NCBI GenBank assembly: GCA_017623955.1
Contig: JAGAOA010000087.1
Coordinates: 1 to 14,789, forward strand
Length of the DNA stretch: 14,789 nucleotides
Direction: 5' to 3'
From: Opitutales bacterium
GTDB taxonomy: Bacteria > Verrucomicrobiota > Verrucomicrobiae > Opitutales > CAG-312
Part shown: positions 6,603-14,789 of the stretch, piece after piece
Layout: the number at the start of each line of letters is the position of its first letter
Position numbering within the stretch: position 1 is the stretch's first letter
Notes under the pieces: generated by a model
The model's database searches: none
What the model saw: only the letters and a program-made list of their open reading frames with translations
Told to the model about the DNA's origin: nothing
Translations under genes and position numbers: made by a program

Positions 6603-7781
6603 ATGATTATTGAACCCAAGGTAAAAGGTTTTTTGTGTGTAACTGCACATCCTGAAGGTTGTGCCAAGAATGTTGATGAACAAATAGATTATGTAAAAAG
6701 CTTAGGTACAATAAAAGATGGCTGTAAATCGGCTTTGATTATTGGTTCTTCAACGGGTTATGGTTTGGCAAGTAGAATTTGTGCTGCTTTTGGTTGTGGA
6801 GCATCTACTGTAGGGGTGTTTTATGAACGTGCAGGAGATTCTGTTCGTGAACGTCCTGGAAGTGCAGGTTGGTATAATACAAAAGCTTTCACACAAAAAG
6901 CTCAAGCTGAAGGCCTTTATGTAGCAAATATCAATGGCGATGCATTTAGTGATGATATAAAACAACAAGCAATCGAAGCTATCAAGAATAGTCCATTGGG
7001 TAAGGTTGATTTGATTGTTTATTCTTTGGCATCACCTCGCAGAACTGATCCCAAGACGGGGCAGGTTTACAAGAGTGTCCTAAAGACAATAGGCGATGAA
7101 CGTGTAGATAAGAGTTTAGATACCGATAAAGGGGAAGTTATAAATGTAACTGTTCCTTCTGCAAACGAGCAAGAAGTTTATGATACCATCAAGACTATGG
7201 GTGGCGAAGATTGGGAACTTTGGATTGATGCTTTAGACAAGGCTAATGTTATTGCCGAAGGTTGTACTTCTGTAGCTTATTCTTACATCGGTCCTAAGTT
7301 GACATATCCCATATATCGCGACGGAACTATTGGCGAAGCCAAGAAAGATTTGGAAGCTGCTGCCGAAAGAATTGATGGTACATTAAAACTTCATAGGGGC
7401 AAAGCCTTTGTATCAATAAATAAAGCTTTAGTAACTCAAGCTAGTAGTGCAATTCCAGTTGTTCCACTGTATGTTTCCATTTTGTATAAAGTGATGAAAG
7501 CAAAAGGTCTTCATGAAAATTGTATTATGCAGATTGCTCGTTTATTCACTCAACAGATGTACAATGGAAATTGTATTGACTTTGATGAAGAAGGAAGAGC
7601 TCGCATAGATGACTTAGAACTTCGTGATGATGTTCAACGAGAAGTCTTTCATTTGTGGGAAAAAGTTACAACCCCAAATCTAAATGAACTTACAGATTTT
7701 GCTGGTTATAAATCTGAATTTTTAAAGCTTTTTGGTTTTGGAGTTGAAGGTATTGACTACACAAAGGATTCTGAAGTTTAA
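6603..7781 (+). CDS. fabV: FabV/Ter-type NADH-dependent enoyl reductase
   Basis: This 392-residue protein belongs to the FabV/trans-2-enoyl-CoA reductase family, which reduces the trans-2 double bond of enoyl-ACP in fatty-acid elongation or of crotonyl-CoA in butyrate-forming fermentation, using NADH. The N-terminal VTAHPEGC (13-20), the nucleotide-binding GSSTGYGLASR (48-58), RPGSAGWYN (84-92), NGDAFSD (111-117) and VYSLASPRRTDP (139-150) are all family hallmarks. The catalytic Tyr-x8-Lys-Lys is present as Tyr238, Lys247 and Lys248 in YRDGTIGEAKK. Substrate-loop residues AIPVVPLY (283-290) also match. Length is close to the usual 395-400. FabV enzymes are known to be insensitive to triclosan. 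It is the second gene of the ispA transcript and ends at a strong hairpin 30 nt downstream. Whether ACP or CoA thioesters are the main substrate cannot be read from sequence. Confidence 0.95.
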   Translation: MIIEPKVKGFLCVTAHPEGCAKNVDEQIDYVKSLGTIKDGCKSALIIGSSTGYGLASRICAAFGCGASTVGVFYERAGDSVRERPGSAGWYNTKAFTQKAQAEGLYVANINGDAFSDDIKQQAIEAIKNSPLGKVDLIVYSLASPRRTDPKTGQVYKSVLKTIGDERVDKSLDTDKGEVINVTVPSANEQEVYDTIKTMGGEDWELWIDALDKANVIAEGCTSVAYSYIGPKLTYPIYRDGTIGEAKKDLEAAAERIDGTLKLHRGKAFVSINKALVTQASSAIPVVPLYVSILYKVMKAKGLHENCIMQIARLFTQQMYNGNCIDFDEEGRARIDDLELRDDVQREVFHLWEKVTTPNLNELTDFAGYKSEFLKLFGFGVEGIDYTKDSEV

Positions 7782-7810
7782 CGTATCATTGTATTGCTTT
7801 TTCCAAAATA

Positions 7811-7844
7811 AAAACAGTGGTTGATTTTTTTCAACCACTGTTTT
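7811..7844. terminator. Bidirectional intrinsic terminator between fabV and the glycosidase gene
   Basis: Two perfect 14-bp arms (7811-7824 and 7831-7844) flank a six-T loop. The stem core is CAGTGGTTGA paired with TCAACCACTG, and each arm ends in AAAA/TTTT. A-runs on one side and T-runs on the other give a U-tract on either strand. It lies in the 69 bp between two converging stop codons, so it can end the ispA-fabV transcript on the plus strand and the serS-ffh-glycosidase transcript on the minus strand. Confidence 0.92.
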
Positions 7845-7850
7845 GTTTAT

Positions 7851-9341
7851 CTATTTTTCAAGTTTTATAACAATACTTCGTAAGAATGAAGGAAGTTGAA
7901 TTGTGTGTTTGTTTATTTCAACATTTTGCCATTTCAATTCGTACGGGTGGAATACTGATGCTTTTTTAGCACCATATCCCCCCATTTCAAAAAGGTTTAC
8001 TAATTCGCCTTCAAGCTTTTTAGGTTGTTGCTTGTCTCGCAATTCTGTTCCCCACCAATTATTTTTATCGCGACAATATGCTAGTACAGTTTTATTGCCT
8101 ATTACTACATATACACGTAGATTTGCGGTTTCAAAATAGTATGGTTTAAAATCTTCTTCTATGGGATTTATTCCTTCTATCGCTTTACTAAATCTAGCAA
8201 ATGACTTCCAAAGATTATGCTTTGTTATGTAGTACTCCCAGTGCCAACTCATACCGTTCCCCGCTGCTCCACAAAAGAAAGGTGTTAACATTTGATCGGT
8301 GTGAAATATTCCAGCCGTATCAACTTTATAATATCGCGATGGTCCGCCAACATGATTTGGTTCTGCTGCACCAACTTCTGCTAAAAGTAAAGGTTTGTCT
8401 GGTGCTATTTTTCTCAGTTCATTGATAGCGTCGGCACACATTATATCTGTTGGACCTTTACAGATTGGTAGTGCATTCCCTTCATTCAAATAGTTGTGAA
8501 TTTGTACAACGTCATAGTTTTTGTCTGGAATGATATGGGCGTAAGTAGAGCGAGTTCTGTACTTGTCAAAGCTAGGCATAGAAATCATAACCAGATGATT
8601 TGGAAATAGTTTCTTTACTTCAGGTAACATTTCTGCGTGCCATTTTCTTAGAATGTTCAAACGTTCACTCATATTCCATTCGCATTGAATGCACCACGAT
8701 TCATTCCATAATTCCCAGCCGAATACACAAGTGCGATTTTTATATCTATCTGCAAATACTTTACAACGTGCTAAGAACACATCCTTGCCTTTTTGTGTTG
8801 TGAAAAATTCCTTTGTGTTTTTAAACGACCCTCCGTTTGAGGAGAGATATTGTTGTTTGTCGAATGGTGGCGCACTACTGAATGTAAACACTTTTTCTCT
8901 TTCTTTTAAGAAAATGAAATTTTCAAAACAAAGTTTTAGTCTGATTCCATATTTATCAGCTAAGTCAAAAAGTTTGTCTATTCTAGCTAGTTTTTTGGGA
9001 TTGTATTCTCCTTGTTTTGAATCTTCTATTTCCCAGAATGGAGCCGACAACCAAATGCGAGCGTAGTTTCCTCCGCTCTCCGACATCATTTTAAACTTAT
9101 TTTCATAGTCAGCTAAAACTTCTTTTTCATCGGTTAAGAATCTTGGAAAACAAATATTCATCCCGCAAGGTATGTATGGTTCGCCTGTTGTCAATTCAAA
9201 GTAGCGGGGATTTTTCTTGCTAACTGTTACATATCCTTTGCATTTTGAATTTTTACAAGAATCATTTGTTATTGTTGTATTGCATCCCGAAATAAGCAGA
9301 ATCGTTATTCCAATTAAAACTAATATAAATTTATGTTTCAT
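7851..9341 (-). CDS. Exported GH5-like glycoside hydrolase lipoprotein
   Basis: A 496-residue protein with a lipoprotein signal: positively charged start MKHK, hydrophobic stretch, lipobox LISGC with the modified cysteine at 20. Asn at +2 would not retain it at the inner membrane under the E. coli rule. The body is a clan-A TIM barrel of cellulase/mannanase type: FELTTGEPYIPCGMN (48-62) opens the barrel, NYARIWLS is at 92-99, the likely acid/base Glu214 is in WELWNESW (209-216), QIHNYLNEG is at 280-288, the likely nucleophile Glu322 is in LLLAEVGAAEP, and the aromatic-rich GMSWHWEYY at 363-371 would line the sugar site. The last 100 residues look like a small beta-sandwich domain. The substrate cannot be named. 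It is the last gene of a minus-strand run, 67 bp after ffh, and ends at the shared terminator. Assignment to GH5 or a near relative is by motif only. Confidence 0.82.
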   Translation of the reverse strand: MKHKFILVLIGITILLISGCNTTITNDSCKNSKCKGYVTVSKKNPRYFELTTGEPYIPCGMNICFPRFLTDEKEVLADYENKFKMMSESGGNYARIWLSAPFWEIEDSKQGEYNPKKLARIDKLFDLADKYGIRLKLCFENFIFLKEREKVFTFSSAPPFDKQQYLSSNGGSFKNTKEFFTTQKGKDVFLARCKVFADRYKNRTCVFGWELWNESWCIQCEWNMSERLNILRKWHAEMLPEVKKLFPNHLVMISMPSFDKYRTRSTYAHIIPDKNYDVVQIHNYLNEGNALPICKGPTDIMCADAINELRKIAPDKPLLLAEVGAAEPNHVGGPSRYYKVDTAGIFHTDQMLTPFFCGAAGNGMSWHWEYYITKHNLWKSFARFSKAIEGINPIEEDFKPYYFETANLRVYVVIGNKTVLAYCRDKNNWWGTELRDKQQPKKLEGELVNLFEMGGYGAKKASVFHPYELKWQNVEINKHTIQLPSFLRSIVIKLEK

Positions 9342-9352
9342 AGTTCTATAAT

Positions 9353-9364
9353 TTAATCGTTTAA
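9353..9364. promoter_or_regulatory. Weak candidate LacI-type operator upstream of the glycosidase gene
   Basis: TTAATCGTTTAA has perfect TTAA arms around a central CG step, the general shape of LacI-family operators, and ends 12 nt before the start codon at 9341. The surroundings are AT-rich, so chance is a serious alternative. The rest of the 67 bp gap between ffh and this gene (9342-9408) shows no terminator. Confidence 0.15.
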
Positions 9365-9408
9365 TCTAAATTTTCAATAAAAACTAGTCGTTGAGATAAT
9401 AGAATTAA

Positions 9409-10746
9409 TTAAAATGGGAGTTTACCTCGCATTGAATTCATCATACCCATCATGCGTCTTTTTCCCTTGTCGCCTTTGAGCATTTTCATCATCTTACGCA
9501 TACCCTCAAATTGTTTCAGAAGTGCATTAACGTCACGCACTTGAGTTCCAGAGCCATTAGCAATGCGTAAACGGCGTCTGGCATTCAAAATTGCAGGATT
9601 TCTGCGTTCTTTAGGTGTCATAGAAAGAATTATAGCTTCAGTTTGACGCATTTTTCTTTCTTCTTTTTCTCCTATATTTATACCGCTCATTCCTGGTAGC
9701 ATTTTTACAATACTACTCATAGAGCCTAGTTTTTTAATTTGCTTCATTTGAGCGAGGAAGTCTTCTAGGTCAAATTCTGCTTTGCGGAGTTTTTCTGCCA
9801 TTTTCTCCGCTTCTTCTAGGTCGATATTTTCTTGTGCTTTTTCAACGAGCGAAACTACATCACCCATACCTAGAATACGCTGAGTCATTCTATCGGCGTG
9901 GAATATTTCTAAATCTGTAATTTTTTCTCCAATCCCAGCAAATTTAATAGGAGCGCCCGATACCGATTTTATAGAAACGGCAGCACCGCCTCTAGCGTCT
10001 CCATCGAGCTTTGTTAGAACTACACCAGTCAACGATACAGCTTCGTTGAAAGCTTTTGCAACATTGACAGCTTCTTGACCTAATGCAGAATCGGCAATCA
10101 ATAACACTTCTGCGGGATTAACGTCTTCTCTAATTTTTTTGATTTCTTCGATTAACGGTTCATCTATTTGAAGTCTGCCTGCTGTATCAAAAATTATAAC
10201 ATTTGCACCGTTTTCAATAGCTTTTTGTTGTAAACGTTTGGCCAAAGCTGGAACGTTTTTTTCATTTCTATCTGAATAAACTTGAACTTGTGCTAGTTTT
10301 GCAAGTGTTTCAAGTTGGTCGATGGCAGCAGGGCGATAAATATCACAAGCTATGAGGGCTGGAGTCAACCCTTGTTTTTTCAACAATACAGCTAGCTTTG
10401 CAGAAGTTGTTGTTTTGCCAGAGCCGTGTAAGCCGACCATCATTATTTTTAGTGGTCTTATTGGCGATAGTTCGTTTTGACCTTCGCCTAGAAGTTTGAC
10501 GAGTTCGTCATGGATAATTTTTACAATTTGTTGTCCTGGTGTAACAGATTTTATAACCTCTTGTCCTACGCACTGTTCTTTGACACGTTCTGTGAATTCG
10601 CGTGCAACTTTGAAATGGACATCGGCTGAAAGCAATGCTTTGCGGACTTCCGCAAGAGCTTCAGCCATATTTTCTTCTGAGAGTTTTCCAAGTCCGCGCA
10701 GATTACGCAGAGCCTTTGAAAGATTTTCTGTAAGACCTTCAAACAT
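9409..10746 (-). CDS. ffh: Signal recognition particle GTPase Ffh
   Basis: Ffh binds 4.5S RNA and signal sequences of nascent membrane and exported proteins and docks with FtsY at the inner membrane. The 445 residues show the full architecture: a helical N domain (1-90, with RKALLSADV at 35-43), the G domain with P-loop [10 protein letters not shown] (105-114), DTAGRL (187-192), [10 protein letters not shown] (245-254), and the M domain (about 320-445). The M domain carries the RNA-binding segment [20 protein letters not shown] (375-400) and a methionine-rich tail ([20 protein letters not shown]) for signal-peptide binding. Length is normal. It starts 17 bp after serS on the same strand, so the two share a transcript; the glycosidase follows after 67 bp. 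No Shine-Dalgarno precedes the ATG; the leader is A/T only for about 20 bases. Confidence 0.97.
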   Translation of the reverse strand: MFEGLTENLSKALRNLRGLGKLSEENMAEALAEVRKALLSADVHFKVAREFTERVKEQCVGQEVIKSVTPGQQIVKIIHDELVKLLGEGQNELSPIRPLKIMMVGLHGSGKTTTSAKLAVLLKKQGLTPALIACDIYRPAAIDQLETLAKLAQVQVYSDRNEKNVPALAKRLQQKAIENGANVIIFDTAGRLQIDEPLIEEIKKIREDVNPAEVLLIADSALGQEAVNVAKAFNEAVSLTGVVLTKLDGDARGGAAVSIKSVSGAPIKFAGIGEKITDLEIFHADRMTQRILGMGDVVSLVEKAQENIDLEEAEKMAEKLRKAEFDLEDFLAQMKQIKKLGSMSSIVKMLPGMSGINIGEKEERKMRQTEAIILSMTPKERRNPAILNARRRLRIANGSGTQVRDVNALLKQFEGMRKMMKMLKGDKGKRRMMGMMNSMRGKLPF

Positions 10747-10763
10747 TGTATAAAATAAATTAA

Positions 10764-12026
10764 TTAACCGATAGTATCATCACCGTACCAATATTTTAGC
10801 ACTTCAGGCACAACAACTTTGCCGTCATCGCGGATGTTGTTTTCTAGGATAGCCGCAAGTACGCGAGGAATAGCCAATCCAGAGCCGTTGAGCGTATAAA
10901 CGTGGCGTGGTTTACCTCCATCAGATGGGCGGAATCGGATATTTGCACGACGAGCTTGGAAGTCTGTAAAGCATGAGCATGAAGATACTTCTAGCCATTT
11001 TTGTTGTCCTGCTGCCCAAACTTCAAGGTCGTATTGTTTTGCGTGTGGGAATCCAATATCGCCAGTGCAGATTGATAATACTCTGTATGGCAATCCTAAT
11101 TTCTGTAAAATACCTTCTGCATCTTTTCGTAGTTTCTCAAGTTCATCGAAACCGTTATCAGGATGAACCCATTTAACTAGTTCTACTTTATCGAATTGAT
11201 GTAAGCGATTTAATCCGCGAACATCTTTACCCCAGCTACCAGCTTCACGGCGGAAACATGGAGTGTATCCACAAGCGTATACGGGCAGTTGCGATTCTTC
11301 AAAAGTCTCATCGCGGAAGAAATTTGTAATGGGTACTTCTGCGGTAGGGATCATATAGAAGTCATCTTGAGCATCGTGGTACATTTGTCCTTCTTTGTCT
11401 GGTAATTGACCTGTTGCAGTGGCACTTGCAGCATTTACCATTATAGGACACATCAATTCTCTATATCCATTTTTGCGAGCTTCATCAAGGAATAGAGCCA
11501 ACAACGAGCGTACCAAGCGAGCCATATCTCCAACATAGAATGGGAATCCCGCACCGGTAACCTTAACACCTCGTTTAAAATCGAGAGTTTCTTCAAAGAA
11601 AGGTAAATCCCAGTGTGGTTTTGCATTTTTTATCGAATCTATGTTGCCCCAAGTGTATACAGTTACGTTGTCTGTTTCATTTTTACCTACTGGAACAGAT
11701 ACATCAGGCATATTGGGGATTGAAAGAAGCATTTGCTTCCACTTCTTTTCAGCTTCGTCAGAGGCAACTTGCAACTCTTTTACTTTAGCCGAAACAGCTT
11801 TCATTTCCTTAACTTTTTCGATAAACTCAGGAGACCCTTTGGGAAGTTCAGCCATAGCTTTACTTGCCGCATTTTGGGCAGCTCTTGCGTCTTCAAATGC
11901 AGTTACGGCAGCTCTACGTTCAGCATCGAAAGCCAAAATAGAATCGATGTCGCAATCAAATTTTTTGAGAGCTACAAGTTGTTTTACTTTTTCTGGATTT
12001 TCTCTTAAAAACTTTACGTCTATCAT
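10764..12026 (-). CDS. serS: Seryl-tRNA synthetase
   Basis: This class II synthetase charges tRNA-Ser (and tRNA-Sec if present) with serine in the cytoplasm. The 420 residues begin with the long antiparallel coiled-coil arm (about 28-105) that grips the tRNA's variable arm. The catalytic core follows, with the serine-binding TAEVP (228-232), motif 2 [15 protein letters not shown] (258-272), [15 protein letters not shown] (346-360) and motif 3 [17 protein letters not shown] (380-396). Length and start ([14 protein letters not shown]) are standard. It is first in a minus-strand run with ffh and diverges from nifJ. Unlike every other gene here it has a Shine-Dalgarno-like AGGGGGT (complement of 12031-12037) 4-5 nt before the ATG, which supports this start. 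Confidence 0.97.
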   Translation of the reverse strand: MIDVKFLRENPEKVKQLVALKKFDCDIDSILAFDAERRAAVTAFEDARAAQNAASKAMAELPKGSPEFIEKVKEMKAVSAKVKELQVASDEAEKKWKQMLLSIPNMPDVSVPVGKNETDNVTVYTWGNIDSIKNAKPHWDLPFFEETLDFKRGVKVTGAGFPFYVGDMARLVRSLLALFLDEARKNGYRELMCPIMVNAASATATGQLPDKEGQMYHDAQDDFYMIPTAEVPITNFFRDETFEESQLPVYACGYTPCFRREAGSWGKDVRGLNRLHQFDKVELVKWVHPDNGFDELEKLRKDAEGILQKLGLPYRVLSICTGDIGFPHAKQYDLEVWAAGQQKWLEVSSCSCFTDFQARRANIRFRPSDGGKPRHVYTLNGSGLAIPRVLAAILENNIRDDGKVVVPEVLKYWYGDDTIG

Positions 12027-12030
12027 AATT

Positions 12031-12037
12031 ACCCCCT
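12031..12037 (-). promoter_or_regulatory. Shine-Dalgarno-like site of serS
   Basis: On the minus strand this reads AGGGGGT, five of six bases of AGGAGG, ending 4 nt before the serS ATG. It is the only clear purine-rich ribosome binding site in front of any gene in the window. The rest of the 216 bp intergenic stretch (12027-12242) is AT-rich; I see no hairpin or RNA gene in it. Confidence 0.6.
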
Positions 12038-12160
12038 AACAATGACATTTTGTATCAATATTTCAACATTTTTTATAAAAACTTGTCTATATAAATAACA
12101 GTTAAAAAAAGAGTAAAATTTATCATAGAATTTAGCTTTCATAATATGTGTGTTTTTAGG

Positions 12161-12188
12161 TTGACGTTTTTGATTTAATGGCGATACT
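12161..12188 (+). promoter_or_regulatory. Candidate promoter for nifJ
   Basis: TTGACG (12161-12166, five of six bases of the -35 consensus) is followed after 16 nt by GATACT (12183-12188, four of six bases of TATAAT). Initiation near 12195 would give a leader of about 48 nt. It lies in the divergent serS/nifJ gap and points into nifJ. No equally good promoter was found for serS in the same gap. Confidence 0.45.
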
Positions 12189-12242
12189 AGTCGATGTATA
12201 TATTTTTTTAGACCCTTATAAAAAACATCTAAATATAAAAAA

Positions 12243-14789
12243 ATGAAAAGTAAAAATAGTGTAATTACGGATGGTAATGAAGCAGTAGCATCAATTGCCT
12301 TTCGAGCAAGTGAAACTATTGCTATCTACCCAATCACACCATCTTCGCCAATGGCGGAATCTTGTGAAGAATGGGCAGTAAAAGGCAAAAAGAACATTTG
12401 GGGTTTTACTCCATCTATTAGCCAGTTACAGAGTGAATGTGGCGTTGCAGGTGCAGTTCATGGTGCATTGCAGACCGGTACTTTGATGACTACATTTACG
12501 GCATCGCAAGGTTTGTTGTTGATGGTTCCAAATATGTATAAGATTGCTGGAGAGCTTACAAGTTTTGTAATGCATGTTAGTGCTCGTGCGTTGGCTCATC
12601 ATGGTTTGTCAATCTTTGGAGATCATACCGACGTTATGGCATGTCGTCAAACAGGATTTGCAATGTTGTGTTCAAATAGTGCTCAAGAAGCTCACGATAT
12701 GGCTCTTATTTCGCACGCTACAACATTGATTTCTCGTGTTCCAGTATTGCACTTCTTTGATGGTTTCAGAACATCGCACGAAATCAACACATACGAAATG
12801 ATTTCTGATGATATCGTAAAGGAAATGCTCCCTTATGAAAAGATTTTGGAAATCCGTGATCGTTCGTTGACAACAGAAAAACCATTTATCAGAGGTACAG
12901 CACAAAATACCGACGTTTACTTCCAATCGTGGGAAGCACGTAATCCATACTATACAAAGTGTGCAGAAATTTTTGCTGAGCAAATGGAAAAACTCGGCAA
13001 GCTCACAGGTAGAACATATAAGCCATACGAATATTTCGGTGCAGAAGATGCTGAAGAAATTATTGTGCTTATGGGTAGTGGTGCTGAAACAGTTGAAGAA
13101 GTTGTTAAGGCATTGAATGCTCAAGGTAAGAAATATGGCGTACTCAAGGTAAGAATGTATCGTCCATTCAGCGTAAAGATGTTTATCGATGCAATCCCAC
13201 AAAGCGTGAAGACAATTACAGTTCTCGACAGAACTAAGGAACTTGGCGCAATGGGTGAACCACTCTATCAAGAAGTTGTTGCATCAGTAACAGAAGCACG
13301 CAATGAAGGCTTGGTTGCTCGCGACTTTGATCCAGTTATTATCGGTGGTCGTTATGCTCTTGGTTCAAAAGACTTCACACCAGCAATGGCAAAGGGTGTG
13401 TTCGACAACATGTCGGCAGATAAGCCAAAGAACCACTTCTCAGTTGGTATTAATGACGACGTATCTAATAATTCAATTACATACGATGAATCATTTAAAC
13501 TCGAAGATAATGGCGTTTTGAGTGCAGTATTCTTTGGTTTGGGTGCTGATGGTACAGTTGGTGCTAATAAGAATACAATTAAAATTATTGGTAACGAAAC
13601 ACCAAATTATGCACAAGCATACTTTGTTTACGACTCAAAGAAGAGTGGTGGTTTGACAGTTTCACACTTGCGTTTTGGTGCAAATCCAATCAAGGCTCCA
13701 TACTTGGTTAACAATGCACAATTTGTAGGTTGTCACCAATTCTCATTTATGGAAAAATACAATGTTCTCGGTTGTGCAGACAAGGGAGCAGTATTCCTCC
13801 TCAACTCGATTTACGACGCAAAAACAGTTTGGAATCACCTTAATAAAGATGTTCAACAAACTATTATCGACAAGCAGTTGCAATTCTATGTAATTGATGC
13901 TTACAAGGTAGCAAAGTCGATAGGTATGGGTGGTAGAATTAACACTATAATGCAAACTTGTTACTTTGCAATTTCTGGGGTTCTACCAAAAGATGAAGCT
14001 ATTGCAAAAATTAAAGCAGCCGCCGAAAAGACATACGGTAAGAAGGGTCCAAAGGTTGTTGAAATGAACTTTGCAGCAATCGATGCTTCTGTTGCAAATC
14101 TTGAGAAGGTTGAAGTTCCAGCAACAGCAACAGCAGCAGAAGGTTTTGCACCAGCAGTTCCAGAAGAAGCTCCTGACTTTGTAAAACGTGTAACAGCAGT
14201 GATGATGCGTGAAGAGGGCGATAAACTCCCAGTTTCAGCATTCCCAGTTGATGGTACATGGCCTGCATCTACAACACAGTGGGAAAAACGCAATATTGCA
14301 ATCGAAGTCCCATCGTGGAATCCAGACTTGTGTATTCAATGTACAAAGTGTGCTACAATCTGTCCACATGCTGCAATTCGTGCAAAGTTCTATCCAAATT
14401 CAGAATTGGAAAATGCTCCAGAAGGTTTCAAGAAAACAGCATTCCGTCCAATGCCAAAGGATAAGGAAAAGTATGCAAATTACTCGTATACAATTCAGAT
14501 TGCACCAGAAGATTGTACAGGTTGCGGATTGTGTGCTTCTGTATGTCCTGCAAAGAGCAGAACAGAAGAAGGCGTAAAAGCCTTGATGATGGTTGCACAA
14601 GAGCCAATTCGCGAAACTGAAAAGAAAAACTTCAAGTTCTTCCTCGACATTCCAAATCCAGACAGATTGTCGTTGGGTACAACAGTTAAAGATGTTCAGT
14701 TCCGTCAACCATTGTTTGAATTCTCTGGCAGTTGTGCAGGTTGTGGTGAAACGCCATATGTACGTACACTTACACAGCTCTTTGGAGAT
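12243..14789 (+). CDS. nifJ: Pyruvate:ferredoxin oxidoreductase, N-terminal 849 codons (runs off the window)
   Basis: PFOR oxidises pyruvate with CoA to acetyl-CoA, CO2 and reduced ferredoxin using thiamine diphosphate and three [4Fe-4S] clusters; it is a key enzyme of anaerobes. The frame is open to the window end, about 70% of the usual 1,180-residue single-chain enzyme. Seen in order: YPITPSSPMAE (29-39), QSECGVAGAVHG with the likely cofactor glutamate (Glu65), FTASQGLLLM, FGDHTDVMACRQTGFA, VRMYRPFSV and GRYALGSKDFTPAM. After an Ala/Pro/Thr-rich linker (about 620-645) comes the two-cluster ferredoxin domain: Cys697, 700, 703, 707 and Cys758, 761, 764, 768. Then SCAGCGETPYV gives two ligands of the third cluster (Cys831, Cys834). 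The protein follows Desulfovibrio africanus PFOR closely along its length. The start has no Shine-Dalgarno but matches the family N-terminus. Codons favour CCA, ACA, AAG and AAC, unlike its neighbours, as expected for an abundant protein. Confidence 0.97.
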   Translation, partial: MKSKNSVITDGNEAVASIAFRASETIAIYPITPSSPMAESCEEWAVKGKKNIWGFTPSISQLQSECGVAGAVHGALQTGTLMTTFTASQGLLLMVPNMYKIAGELTSFVMHVSARALAHHGLSIFGDHTDVMACRQTGFAMLCSNSAQEAHDMALISHATTLISRVPVLHFFDGFRTSHEINTYEMISDDIVKEMLPYEKILEIRDRSLTTEKPFIRGTAQNTDVYFQSWEARNPYYTKCAEIFAEQMEKLGKLTGRTYKPYEYFGAEDAEEIIVLMGSGAETVEEVVKALNAQGKKYGVLKVRMYRPFSVKMFIDAIPQSVKTITVLDRTKELGAMGEPLYQEVVASVTEARNEGLVARDFDPVIIGGRYALGSKDFTPAMAKGVFDNMSADKPKNHFSVGINDDVSNNSITYDESFKLEDNGVLSAVFFGLGADGTVGANKNTIKIIGNETPNYAQAYFVYDSKKSGGLTVSHLRFGANPIKAPYLVNNAQFVGCHQFSFMEKYNVLGCADKGAVFLLNSIYDAKTVWNHLNKDVQQTIIDKQLQFYVIDAYKVAKSIGMGGRINTIMQTCYFAISGVLPKDEAIAKIKAAAEKTYGKKGPKVVEMNFAAIDASVANLEKVEVPATATAAEGFAPAVPEEAPDFVKRVTAVMMREEGDKLPVSAFPVDGTWPASTTQWEKRNIAIEVPSWNPDLCIQCTKCATICPHAAIRAKFYPNSELENAPEGFKKTAFRPMPKDKEKYANYSYTIQIAPEDCTGCGLCASVCPAKSRTEEGVKALMMVAQEPIRETEKKNFKFFLDIPNPDRLSLGTTVKDVQFRQPLFEFSGSCAGCGETPYVRTLTQLFGD

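Noticed and set aside
12027..12242. Possible small RNA or riboswitch in the serS-nifJ gap
   Set aside because: The stretch is AT-rich, with no stable hairpin, T-box-like element or terminator that I could find on either strand.
12672..13271. 199-codon open frame on the minus strand inside nifJ, and other long antisense frames in nifJ, serS and ffh
   Set aside because: They lie fully opposite strongly conserved coding sequence, their translations are low-complexity or Cys/Phe-rich without domains, and their openness follows from the codon bias of the real genes.
14110..14180. GCA/ACA-rich repeat-like stretch in nifJ as a possible microsatellite
   Set aside because: It encodes the expected flexible Ala/Pro/Thr linker before the ferredoxin domain and simply reflects the gene's preferred codons.

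Overview
The window is a stretch of an AT-rich bacterial chromosome that is almost entirely housekeeping and metabolic genes. All genes use the standard code, with TAA, TAG or TGA as stops. Almost no start codon has a Shine-Dalgarno sequence in front of it. Pyruvate:ferredoxin oxidoreductase points to an anaerobe. A lipobox-bearing glycoside hydrolase and a signal-peptide alkaline phosphatase point to a diderm (Gram-negative type) polysaccharide user. The gene set (FabV, a YibE/F protein, a LacI regulator, a surface glycosidase) would fit a gut-type PVC-group bacterium such as Lentisphaerota or Verrucomicrobiota, a spirochaete or a Bacteroidota relative. The sequence alone does not decide, and I saw no rRNA or tRNA.

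Region 1 (22-3574, minus strand) reads as one operon transcribed right to left: a PhoA-type alkaline phosphatase, an eight-helix YibE/F membrane protein 2 nt downstream, and a LacI-family repressor overlapping by 4 nt. The phosphatase frame is broken by two in-frame TAA stops, although every catalytic and metal-binding motif is still in the single frame. It is either a very young pseudogene, a sequence error or a readthrough case.

Region 2 (3681-5642, plus strand) is a tight three-gene operon: hypoxanthine phosphoribosyltransferase, endonuclease IV (Nfo) and a compact AlkA-type DNA glycosylase. The last two are consecutive steps of base excision repair. The phosphoribosyltransferase has unusual residues at two active-site positions.

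Region 3 (5713-7781, plus strand) pairs ispA (short-chain prenyl diphosphate synthase) with fabV (enoyl-ACP/enoyl-CoA reductase), which may also serve crotonyl-CoA reduction in fermentation. A perfect hairpin at 7811-7844 lies between fabV and the converging minus-strand genes and can terminate both.

Region 4 (7851-12026, minus strand) runs serS, ffh, then a gene for an exported GH5-like lipoprotein. Region 5 (12243-14789, plus strand) is the first 849 codons of nifJ (pyruvate:ferredoxin oxidoreductase), diverging from serS across 216 bp and cut by the window edge. Its codon use looks like that of a highly expressed gene.

No mobile element, CRISPR array, prophage, toxin-antitoxin pair or defence island is visible. 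I do not see a new multi-gene system here. The points most worth a second look are the double-nonsense phosphatase, the altered phosphoribosyltransferase active site and the near absence of ribosome binding sites.
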